From Hydractinia symbiolongicarpus (Eukaryota; Cnidaria; Hydrozoa; Anthoathecata; Hydractiniidae), in assembly GCF_029227915.1 (NCBI RefSeq), contig NC_079880.1, positions 2,234,001-2,298,000 of the forward strand: a stretch of 64,000 bases of DNA. Direction: 5' to 3'. The translations under genes and the position numbers were made by a program. The notes below the pieces were generated by a model, which saw nothing but the letters and a program-made list of their open reading frames with translations, did not search any database and was not told the DNA's origin. This document shows, one piece after another, positions 1 to 11,488 of this stretch (position 1 is the stretch's first letter; each line of letters starts with the position of its first letter).

Positions 1-1865
1 CAAAGAAAGTACCCAGGGAGTAAACTGATTTCCCGAACGATTTTTTAAATTTTTTTTCACCACTAAAACGCATGAGACTTGTAGTTTTCTAAAATGTTTT
101 CATTTTTGATGAGACGCTGAATAAAAGAAGTTTAATCGCCGGCAAACGAAAACCTGCGATTTCCCGTAAATCCCGGGCTTGGCCCGTATAGTCAAAAGTA
201 TACAAAGAAAGTACCCAGGGAGTAAACTCATTTCCCGAACGATTTTTTAAATTACTTTTTACCACTAAAACGCATGAGACTTGTAGTTTTTAAAAATGTT
301 TTCATTTTTGATGAGACGCTGAATAAAAGAAGTTTAATCGCCGGCAAACGAAAACCTGCGATTTCCCGTAAATCCTGGACTCGGCTTGTATAGTCAAAAG
401 TATACAAAGAATGTACCCAGGGAGTAAACTCATTTCCCAAACGATTTTTTAAATTATTATTTCACCACTAAAACGCACGAGACTTGTAGTTTTCAAGAAT
501 GTTTTCATTTTCGATGAGACGCTGAATAAAAGCAGTGTAATCGCCGGCAAACGAAAACCTGCGATTTCCCGTAAATCCCGGGCTTGGCCCGTATAGTCAA
601 AAGTATACAAAGAAAGTACCCAGGGAGTAAACTCATTTCCCGAACGATTTTTTAAATTACTTTTTACCACTAAAACGCATGAGACTTGTAGTTTTTAAAA
701 ATGTTTTCATTTTTGATGAGACGCTGAATAAAAGAAGTTTAATCGCCGGCAAACGAAAACCTGCGATTTCCCGTAAATCCTGGACTCGGCCCGTATAGTC
801 AAAATTATACAAAGAATGTACCCAGGGAGTAAACTCATTTCCCAAACGATTTTTTAAATTATTATTTCACCACTAAAACGCACGAGACTTGTAGTTTTCA
901 AGAATGTTTTCATTTTCGATGAGACGCTGAATAAAAGCAGTTTAATCGCCGGCAAACGAAAACCTGCGATTTTCCGTAAATCCCGGACTCGGCCCGTATA
1001 GTCAAAAGTATACAAAGAAAGTACCCAGGGAGTAAACTCATTTCCAGAACGATTTTTTAAATTATTTTTTCACCACTAAAACGCATAAGACTTGTAGTTT
1101 TTAAAAATGTTTTCATTTTTGATGAGACGCTGAATAAAAGAAGTTTAATCGCCGGCAAACGAAAACCCGCGATTTCCCGTAAATCCCGGGCTTGGCCGTA
1201 TAGTCAAAAGTATACAAAGAAAGTACCCTGGGAGTAAACTCATTTCCCTAACGATTTTTTAAATTACTTTTTCACCACTAAAACGCATGAGACTTGTAGT
1301 TTTCAAAAATGTTTTCATTTTTGATGAGACGCTGAATAAAAGCATTTTAATCGCCGGCAAACGAAAACCTGCGATTTCCCTAAATCCCGGACTCGGCCCG
1401 TATAGTCAAAAGTATACAAAGAAAGTACCCAGGGAGTAAACTCATTTCCAGAACGATTTTTTAAATTATTTTTTCACCACTAAAACGCATAAGACTTGTA
1501 GTTTTTAAAAATGTTTTCATTTTTGATGAGACGCTGAATAAAAGAAGTTTAATCGCCGGCAAACGAAAACCCGCGATTTCCCGTAAATCCCGGGCTTGGC
1601 CCGTATAGTCAAAAGTATACAAAGAAAGTACCCAGGGAGTAAACTCATTTCCCGAACGATTTTTTAAATTATTTTTTTACCACTAAACGCATGAGACTTG
1701 TAGTTTTCAAAAATATTTTCATATTTGATGGGACGCTGAATAAAAGAAGTTTAATCGCCGGCAAACGAAAATCCGCGACTTCCCGTAAATCCCGGACTCG
1801 GCCCGTATAGTCAAAAGTATACAAAGAAAGTACCAAGGGAGTAAACTCATTTCCCGAACGATTTT

Positions 1866-3081
1866 TTAAATTATTTTTTCACCACTAAAACGCATGAGAC
1901 TTGCAGTTTTTAAAAATGTTTTCATTTTTGATGAGACGCTGAATAAAAGAAGTTTAATCGCCGGTAAACGAAAACCTGCGATTTCCCGTAAATCCCGTAC
2001 TCGGCCCGTATAGTCAAAAGTATACAAAGAAAGTACCCAGGGAGTAAACTCATTTCCCAAACGATTTTTTAAATTATTATTTCACCACTAAAGCCCATGA
2101 GACTTGTAGTTTTTAAAAATGTTTTCATTTTTGATGAGACGCTGAATAAAAGAAGTTTAATCGCCGGCAAACGAAAACCCGCAATTTCCCGTAAATCCCG
2201 GTCTCGGCCCGTATAGTCAAAAGTATACAAGGAAAGTACCCAGTGAGTAAACTCATTTCCCTAACGATTTTTTAAATTATTTTATCACCACTAAAACGCA
2301 TAAGACTTGTAGTTTTTAAAAATGTTTTCATTTTTGATGAGACGCTGAATAAAAGAAGTTTAATCGCCGGCAAACGAAAACCCGCGATTTCCCGTAAATC
2401 CCGGGCTTGGCCGTATAGTCAAAAGTATACAAAGAAAGTACCCAGGGAGTAAACTCATTTCCCGAACGATTTTTTAAATTATTTTTTCACCACTAAAACG
2501 CATGAGACTTGCAGTTTTTAAGAATGTTTTCATTTTCGATGAGACGCTGAATAAAAGAAGTTTAATCGCCGGCAAACGAAAACCTGCGATTTCCCGTAAA
2601 TCCCGTACTCGGCCCGTATAGTCAAAAGTATACAAAGAAAGTACCCAGGGAGTAAACTCATTTCCCAAACGATTTTTTAAATTATTATTTCACCACTAAA
2701 GCCCATGAGACTTGTAGTTTTTAAAAATGTTTTCATTTTTGATGAGACGCTGAATAAAAGAAGTTTAATCGCCGGCAAACGAAAACCCGCAATTTCCCGT
2801 AAATCCCGGTCTCGGCCCGTATAGTCAAAAGTATACAAGGAAAGTACCCAGTGAGTAAACTCATTTCCCTAACGATTTTTTAAATTATTTTATCACCACT
2901 AAAACGCATAAGACTTGTAGTTTTTAAAAATGTTTTCATTTTTGATGAGACGCTGAATAAAAGAAGTTTAATCGCCGGCAAACGAAAACCCGCGATTTCC
3001 CGTAAATCCCGGGCTTGGCCGTATAGTCAAAAGTATACAAAGAAAGTACCCAGGGAGTAAACTCATTTCCCTAACGATTTT
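1866..3081. repeat. Tandem 3-monomer higher-order unit (608 bp x 2)
   Basis: Two adjacent 608-bp blocks (1866-2473, 2474-3081) share the same order of three monomers. A TTGCAG monomer is followed by an AAGCCCATGAG monomer with CCCGGTCTCGG, then a CATAAGAC monomer. The GTCTCGG marker lies at 2201 and 2809, exactly 608 bp apart. The same marker recurs at 5846, 8078, 11115 and 16331. Confidence 0.85.
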
Positions 3082-3289
3082 TTAAATTACTTTTTCACCA
3101 CTAAAACGCATGAGACTTGTAGTTTTTAAAAATGTTTTCATTTTTGATGAGACGCTGAATAAAAGCATTTTAATCGCCGGCAAACGAAAACCCGCGATTT
3201 CCCGTAAATCCCGGGCTTGGCCCGTATAGTCAAAAGTATACAAAGAAAGTACCCAGGGAGTAAACTCATTTCCCGAACGATTTTTTATA

Positions 3290-3910
3290 TTATTTTTTTA
3301 CCACTAAACGCATGAGACTTGTAGTTTTCAAAAATGTTTTCATTTTTGATAAGACGCTGAATAAAAGAAGTTTAATCGCCGGCAAACGAAAACCTGCGAT
3401 TTCCCGTAAATCCCGTACTCGGCCCGTATAGTCAAAAGTATACAAAGAAAGTACCCAGGGAGTAAACTCATTTTCCAAACGATTTTTTAAATTATTATTT
3501 CACCACTAAAGCCCATGAGACTTGTAATTTTCAAAGATGTTTTTATTTTTGATGAGACGCCTAATGATAGAGGTTTAATCGCCGGCAAACGAAATCCCGC
3601 GTTTTCCCGTAATTCCGGGGCTTGGCCCGTATAGTCGAATGTATACAAAGAAAGTACCCAGGGAGTAAACTCATTTCCCGAACGATTTTTTAAATTTTTT
3701 TTCACCACTAAAACGCATGAGACTTGTAGTTTTCAAAAATATTTTCATATTTGATGGGACGCTGAATAAAAGAAGTTTAATCGCCGGCAAACGAAAATCC
3801 GCGACTTCCCGTAAATCCCGGACTCGGCCCGTATAGTCAAAAGTATACAAAGAAAGTACCACGGGAGTAAACTCATTTCCCGAACGATTTTTTAAATTAC
3901 TTTTTACCAC
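3290..3910. repeat. Three-monomer segment copied at about 9166-9786
   Basis: This stretch includes the rare variants GACGCCTAATGATAGAGG and CGTTTTCCCG. It recurs about 5876 bp (29 monomers) downstream, at roughly 9166-9786. A second pair in this arm, near 5349-5900 and 10618-11170, has a different offset of about 5269 bp (26 monomers). The two offsets differ by three monomers, so the copies have gained or lost a 3-mer since duplication. Confidence 0.7.
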
Positions 3911-6090
3911 TAAAACGCATGAGACTTGTAGTTTTTAAAAATGTTTTCATTTTTGATGAGACGCTGAATAAAAGAAGTTTAATCGCCGGCAAACGAAAAC
4001 CCGCGATTTCCCGTAAATCCTGGACTCGGCCAGTATAGTCAAAAGTATACAAAGAAAGTACCCAGGGAGTAAACTCATTTGCCGAACGATTTTTTATATT
4101 ATTTTTTTACCACTAAACGCATGAGACTTGTAGTTTTCAAAAATATTTTCATATTTGATGGGACGCTGAATAAAAGAAGTTTAATCGCCGGCAAACGAAA
4201 ACCTGCGATTTCCCGTAAATCCCGGGCTTGGCCCGTATAGTCAAAAGTATACAAAGAAAGTACCCAGGGTGTAAACTCATTTCCCGAACGATTTTTTAAA
4301 TTACTTTTTACCACTAAAACGCATGAGACTTGTAGTTTTTAAAAATGTTTTCATTTTTGATGAGACGCTGAATAAAAGAAGTTTAATCGCCGGCAAACGA
4401 AAACCTGCGATTTCCCGTAAATCCTGGACTCGGCCCGTATAGTCAAAAGTATACAAAGAATGTACCCAGGGAGTAAACTCATTTCCCAAACGATTTTTTA
4501 AATTATTATTTCACCACTAAAACGCACGAGACTTGTAGTTTTCAAGAATGTTTTCATTTTCGATGAGACGCTGAATAAAAGAAGTTTAATCGCCGGCAAA
4601 CGAAAACCTGCGATTTCCCGTAAATCCCGGACTCGGCCCGTATAGTCAAAAGTATACAAAGAAAGTACCCAGGGAGTAAACTCATTTCCAGAACGATTTT
4701 TTAAATTATTTTTTCACCACTAAAACGCATAAGACTTGTAGTTTTTAAAAATGTTTTCATTTTTGATGAGACGCTGAATAAAAGAAGTTTAATCGCCGGC
4801 AAACGAAAACCCGCGATTTCCCGTAAATCCCGGGCTTGGCCGTATAGTCAAAAGTATACAAAGAAAGTACCCAGGGAGTAAACTCATTTCCCTAACGATT
4901 TTTTAAATTACTTTTTCAACACTAAAACGCATGAGATTTGTAGTTTTCAAAAATGTTTTCATTTTTGATGAGACGCTGAATAAAAGCATTTTAATCGCCG
5001 GCAAACGAAAACCTGCGATTTCCCGTAAATCCCGGACTCGGCCCGTATAGTCAAAAGTATACAAAGAAAGTACCCAGGGAGTAAACTCATTTCCAGAACG
5101 ATTTTTTAAATTATTTTTTCACCACTTAAACGCATAAGACTTGTAGTTTTTAAAAATGTTTTCATTTTTGATGAGACGCTGAATAAAAGAAGTTTAATCG
5201 CCGGCAAACGAAAACCCGCGATTTCCCGTAAATCCCGGGCTTGGCCAGTATAGTCAAAAGTATACAAAGAAAGTACCCAGGGAGTAAACTCATTTGCCGA
5301 ACGATTTTTTATATTATTTTTTTACCACTAAACGCATGAGACTTGTAGTTTTCAAAAATATTTTCATATTTGATGGGACGCTGAATAAAAGAAGTTTAAT
5401 CGCCGGCAAACGAAAATCCGCGACTTCCCGTAAATCCCGGACTCGGCCCGTATAGTCAAAAGTATACAAAGAAAGTACCACGGGAGTAAACTCATTTCCC
5501 GAACGATTTTTTAAATTATTTTTTCACCACTAAAACGCATGAGACTTGCAGTTTTTAAAAATGTTTTTATTTTTGATGAGACGCTGAATAAAAGAAGTTT
5601 AATCGCCGGCAAACGAAAACCTGCGATTTCCCGTAAATCCCGTACTCGGCCCGTATAGTCAAAAGTATACAAAGAAAGTACCCAGGGAGTAAACTCATTT
5701 CCCAAACGATTTTTTAAATTATTATTTCACCACTAAAGCCCATGAGACTTGTAGTTTTTAAAAATGTTTTCATTTTTGATGAGACGCTGAATAAAAGAAG
5801 TTTAATCGCCGGCAAACGAAAACCCGCAATTTCCCGTAAATCCCGGTCTCGGCCCGTATAGTCAAAAGTATACAAGGAAAGTACCCAGTGAGTAAACTCA
5901 TTTCCCTAACGATTTTTTAAATTATTTTTTCACCATTAAAACGCATAAGACTTGTAGTTTTTAAAAATGTTTTCATTTTTGATGAGACGCTGAATAAAAA
6001 AAGTTTAATCGCCGGCAAACGAAAACCTGCGATTTCCCGTAAATCCCGGACTCGGCCCGTATAGTCAAAAGTATACAAAGAAAGTACCCA

Positions 6091-7307
6091 GGGTGTAAAC
6101 TCATTTCCCGAACGATTTTTTAAATTATTTTTTCACCACTAAAACGCATGAGACTTGCAGTTTTTAAAAATGTTTTCATTTTTGATGAGACGGTGAATAA
6201 AAGAAGTTTAATCGCCGGCAAACGAAAACCTGCGATTTCCCGTAAATCCTGGACTCGGCCCGTATAGTCAAAAGTATACAAAGAAAGTACCCAGGAAGTA
6301 AACTCATTTCCCAAACGATTTTTTAAATTATTATTTCACCACTAAAACGCATGAGAATTGTAGTTTTCAAGAATGTTTTTATTTTTGATGAGACGCTGAA
6401 TAAAAGAAGTTTAATCGCAGGCAAACGAAAACCTGCGATTTCCTGTAAATCCCGGGCTCGGCTCGTATAGTCAAAAGTGTACAAAGAAAGTACCCAGAGA
6501 GTAAAATCATTTCCAGAACGATTTTTTAAATTATTTTTTCATCATTAAAACGCATAAGACTTGTAGTTTTTAAAAATGTTTTCATTTTTGATGAGACGCT
6601 GAATAAAAAAATTTAATCGCCGGCAAACGAAAACCTGCGATTTCCTGTAAATCCCGGACTCGGCCCGTATAGTCAAAAGTATACAAAGAAAGTACCCAGG
6701 GTGTAAACTCATTTCCCGAACGATTTTTTAAATTATTTTTTCACCACTAAAACGCATGAGACTTGCAGTTTTTAAAAATGTTTTCATTTTTGATGAGACG
6801 GTGAATAAAAGAAGTTTAATCGCCGGCAAACGAAAACCTGCGATTTCCCGTAAATCCTGGACTCGGCCCGTATAGTCAAAAGTATACAAAGAAAGTACCC
6901 AGGAAGTAAACTCATTTCCCAAACGATTTTTTAAATTATTATTTCACCACTAAAACGCATGAGAATTGTAGTTTTCAAGAATGTTTTTATTTTTGATGAG
7001 ACGCTGAATAAAAGAAGTTTAATCGCCGGCAAACGAAAACCTGCGATTTCCTGTAAATCCCGGACTCGGCTCGTATAGTCAAAAGTGTACAAAGAAAGTA
7101 CCCAGAGAGTAAAATCATTTCCAGAACGATTTTTTAAATTATTTTTTCACCATTAAAACGCATAAGACTTGTAGTTTTTAAAAATGTTTTCATTTTTGAT
7201 GAGACGCTGAATAAAAAAAGTTTAATCGCCGGCAAACGAAAACCTGCGATTTCCTGTAAATCCCGGACTCGGCCCGTATAGTCAAAAGTATACAAAGAAA
7301 GTACCCA
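6091..7307. repeat. Tandem 3-monomer unit (608 bp x 2) with GACGGTGAAT marker
   Basis: The GGGTGTAAAC variant falls at 6091, 6699 and 7308, and the private variant GACGGTGAAT at about 6190 and 6798. Both show a 608-bp step. A further GGGTGTAAAC at about 7714 is two monomers on, so the block boundary is ragged. The two copies are nearly identical, which suggests a recent duplication. Confidence 0.85.
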
Positions 7308-10300
7308 GGGTGTAAACTCATTTCCCGAACGATTTTTTAAATTATTTTTTCACCACTAAAACGCATGAGACTTGTAGTTTTCAAAAATGTTTTCATTTTT
7401 GATGAGACGCTGAATAAAAGAAGTTTAATCGCCGGCAAACGAAAACCTGCGATTTCCCGTAAATCCCGTACTCAGCCCGTATAGTCAAAAGTATACAAAG
7501 AAAGTACCCAGGGAGTAAACTCATTTCCCAAACGATTTTTTAAATTATTATTTCACCACTAAAGCCCATGAGACTTGTAGTTTTTAAAAATGTTTTCATT
7601 TTCGATGAGACGCTGAATAAAAAAAGTTTAATCGCCGGCAAACGAAAACCTGCGATTTCCCGTAAATCCCGGACTCGGCCCGTATAGTCAAAAGTATACA
7701 AAGAAAGTACCCAGGGTGTAAACTCATTTCCCGAACGATTTTTTAAATTATTTTTTCACCACTAAAACGCATGAGACTTGTAGTTTTCAAAAATGTTTTC
7801 ATTTTTGATGAGACGCTGAATAAAAGAAGTTTAATCGCCGGCGAACGAAAACCTGCGATTTTCCGTAAATCCCGTACTCGGCCCATATAGTCAAAAGTAT
7901 ACAAAGAAAGTACCCAGGGAGTAAACTCATTTCCCAAACGATTTTTTAAATTATTATTTCACCACTAAAGCCCATGAGACTTGTAGTTTTTAAAAATGTT
8001 TTCCTTTTTGATGAGACGCTGAATAAAAGAAGTTTAATCGCCGGCAAACGAAAACCCGCAATTTCCCGTAAATCCCGGTCTCGGCCCGTATAGTCAAAAG
8101 TATACAAGGAAAGTACCCAGTGAGTAAACTCATTTCCCTAACGATTTTTTAAATTATTTTTTCACCACTAAAACGCATGAGACTTGTAGTTTTTAAAAAT
8201 GTTTTCATTTTTGATAAGACGTTGAATAAAAGAAGTTTAATCGCCGGCAAACGAAAACCTGCGATTTCCCGTAAATCCTGGACTCGGCCCGTATAGTCAA
8301 AAGTATACAAAGAATGTACCCAGGGAGTAAACTCATTTCCCAAACGATTTTTTAAATTATTATTTCACCACTAAAACGCACGAGACTTGTAGTTTTTAAA
8401 AATGTTTTCATTTTTGATGAGACGCTGAATAAAAGAAGTTTAATCGCCGGCAAACGAAAACCCGCGATTTCCCGTAAATCCCGGGCTTGGCCGTATAGTC
8501 AAAAGTATACAAAGAAAGTACCCAGGGAGTAAACTCATTTCCAGAACGATTTTTTAAATTATTTTTTCACCACTAAAACGCATAAGACTTGTAGTTTTTA
8601 AAAATGTTTTCATTTTTGATGAGACGCTGAATAAAAGAAGTTTAATCGCCGGCAAACGAAAACCCGCGATTTTCCGTAAATCCCGGGCTTGGCCGTATAG
8701 TCAAAAGTATACAAAGAAAGTACCCAGGGAGTAAACTCATTTCCCTAACGATTTTTTAAATTACTTTTTCACCACTAAAACGCATGAGACTTGTAGTTTT
8801 CAAAAATGTTTTCATTTTTGATGAGACGCTGAATAAAAGCATTTTAATCGCCGGCAAACGAAAACCTGCGATTTCCCTAAATCCCGGACTCGGCCCGTAT
8901 AGTCAAAAGTATACAAAGAAAGTACCCAGGGAGTAAACTCATTTCCAGAACGATTTTTTAAATTATTTTTTCACCACTAAAACGCATAAGACTTGTAGTT
9001 TTTAAAAATGTTTTCATTTTTGATGAGACGCTAAATAAAAGAAGTTTAATCGCCGGCAAACGAAAACCCGCGATTTCCCGTAAATCCCGGGCTTGGCCCG
9101 TATAGTCAAAAGTATATAAAGAAAGTACCCAGGGAGTAAACTCATTTCCCGAACGATTTTTTATATTATTTTTTTACCACTAAACGCATGAGACTTGTAG
9201 TTTTCAAAAATGTTTTCATTTTTGATAAGACGCTGAATAAAAGAAGTTTAATCGCCGGCAAACGAAAACCTGCGATTTCCCGTAAATCCCGTACTCGGCC
9301 CGTATAGTCAAAAGTATACAAAGAAAGTACCCAGGGAGTAAACTCATTTCCGAAACGATTTTTTAAATTATTATTTCACCACTAAAGCCCATGAGACTTG
9401 TAATTTTCAAAGATGTTTTCATTTTTGATGAGACGCCTAATGATAGAGGTTTATTCGCCGGCAAACGAAATCCCGCGTTTTCCCGTAAATCCGGGGCTTG
9501 GCCCGTATAGTCGAATGTATACAAAGAAAGTACCCAGGGAGTAAACTCATTTCCCGAACGATTTTTTAAATTTTTTTTCACCACTAAAACGCATGAGACT
9601 TGTAGTTTTCAAAAATGTTTTCATTTTTGATGAGACGCTGAATAAAAGAAGTTTAATCGCCGGCAAACGAAAACCTGCGATTTCCCGTAAATCCCGGGCT
9701 TGGCCCGTATAGTCAAAAGTATACAAAGAAAGTACCCAGGGAGTAAACTCATTTCCCGAACGATTTTTTAAATTACTTTTTACCACTAAAACGCATGAGA
9801 CTTGTAGTTTTTAAAAATGTTTTCATTTTTGATGAGACGCTGAATAAAAGAAGTTTAATCGCCGGCAAACGAAAACCTGCGATTTCCCGTAAATCCCGGA
9901 CTCGGCCCGTATAGTCAAAAGTATACAAAGAAAGTACCCAGGGAGTAAACTCATTTCCAGAACGATTTTTTAAATTATTTTTTCACCACTAAAACGCATA
10001 AGACTTGTAGTTTTTAAAAATGTTTTCATTTTTGATGAGACGCTGAATAAAAGAAGTTTAATCGCCGGCAAACGAAAACCTGCAATTTCCCGTAAATCCT
10101 GGACTCGGCCCGTATAGTCAAAAGTATACAAAGAAAGTACCCAGGGAGTAAACTCATTTCCCTAACGATTTTTTAAATTACTTTTTCACCACTAAAACGC
10201 ATGAGACTTGTAGTTTTCAAAAATGTTTTCATTTTTGATGAGACGCTAAATAAAAGCATTTTAATCGCCGGCAAACGAAAACCTGCGATTTCCCTAAATC

Positions 10301-11464
10301 CCGGACTCGGCCCGTATAGTCAAAAGTATACAAAGAAAGTACCCAGGGAGTAAACTCATTTCGAGAACGATTTTTTAAATTATTTTTTCACCACTAAAAC
10401 GCATAAGACTTGTAGTTTTTAAAAATTTTTTCATTTTTGATGAGACGCTGAATAAAAGAAGTTTAATCGCCGGCAAACGAAAACCCGCGATTTCCCGTAA
10501 ATCCCGGGCTTGGCCCGTATAGTCAAAAGTATACAAAGAAAGTACCCAGGGAGTAAACTCATTTCCCGAACGATTTTTTATATTATATTTTTACCACTAA
10601 ACGCACGAGACTTGTAGTTTTCAAAAATATTTTCATATTTGATGGGACGCTGAATAAAAGAAGTTTAATCGCCGGCAAACGAAAATCCGCGACTTCCCGT
10701 AAATCCCGGACTCGGCCCGTATAGTCAAAAGTATACAAAGAAAGTACCAAGGGAGTAAACTCATTTCCCGAACGATTTTTTAAATTATTTTTTCACCACT
10801 AAAACGCATAAGACTTGCAGTTTTTAAAAATGTTTTCATTTTTGATGAGACGCTGAATAAAAGAAGTTTAATCGCCGGCAAACGAAAACCTGCGATTTCC
10901 CGTAAATCCCGTACTCGGCCCGTATAGTCAAAAGTATACAAAGAAAGTACCCAGGGAGTAAACTCATTTCCCAAACGATTTTTTAAATTATTATTTCACC
11001 ACTAAAGCCCATGAGACTTGTAGTTTTTAAAAATGTTTTCATTTTTGATGAGACGCTGAATAAAAGAAGTTTAATCGCCGGCAAACGAAAACCCGCAATT
11101 TCCCGTAAATCCCGGTCTCGGCCCGTATAGTCAAAAGTATACAAGGAAAGTACCAAGTGAGTAAACTCATTTCCCTAACGATTTTTTAAATTATTTTTTC
11201 ACCATTAAAACGCATAAGACTTGTAGTTTTTAAAAATGTTTTCATTTTTGATGAGACGCTGAATAAAAAAAGTTTAATCGCCGGCAAACGAAAACCTGCG
11301 ATTTCCCGTAAATCCCGGACTCGGCCCGTATAGTCAAAAGTATACAAAGAAAGTACCCAGGGTGTAAACTCATTTCCCGAACGATTTTTTAAATTATTTT
11401 TTCACCACCAAAACGCATGAGACTTGTGGTTTTCAAAAATGTTTTCATTTTTGATGAGACGCTG

Positions 11465-11479
11465 AATAAAAGAAGTTTA
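11465..11479. repeat. Target-site duplication, left copy
   Basis: AATAAAAGAAGTTTA is ordinary satellite sequence that ends exactly where the LINE begins. The identical 15 bp recurs at 16072-16086 after the element's tail, and the monomer then resumes with ATCGCCGG. Confidence 0.95.
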
Positions 11480-11488
11480 TCAATAATA

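Larger units (their letters stand above)
1..11479. repeat. 203-bp satellite array, left arm
   Basis: About 57 head-to-tail monomers of about 203 bp. Spacing of the GTATAGTC anchor (186, 388, 591, 793, 996) is 202-203 bp. Each unit holds a CpG-rich part (GAATAAAAG, AATCGCCGGCAAACG, GCGATTTCCCGTAAATCCC, then CGGCCCGTATAG) and an AT-rich part (GATTTTTTAAATTATTTTTTC, AAAATGTTTTCATTTTTGATG). Three interleaved subtypes are visible: CATGAGAC/TTTTCAAAAATG, CATAAGAC/TTTTTAAAAATG, and one with TTTTATATTA, ACTAAACGC and AAATATTTTCATATTTGATGGG. A variant reading AAGCCCATGAG occurs only between about 2.1 and 16.2 kb. No host gene is present; all short ORFs are repeat by-products. The window opens inside a monomer, so the array continues to the left. 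The satellite family is not one I can name. Confidence 0.97.

Noticed and set aside
1866-2060. Recurrent minus-strand ORF of about 64 codons (starting MGNEFTPW) in dozens of monomers
   Set aside because: It covers one monomer, and 203 bp is not a multiple of three, so the frame changes at each unit. Stops and start positions vary with single-base indels. Similarity among copies is the repeat itself, not protein selection.
3625-3645. CENP-B-box-like match CCCGTATAGTCGAA in GAATG-type monomers
   Set aside because: The core spacing is one base short of the CENP-B box pattern (three bases instead of four before CGAA), and the match is absent from most monomers.
1-11479. CRISPR-like regular repeats
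   Set aside because: Units are contiguous about 203-bp monomers with no unique spacers, and the LINE is of animal type.
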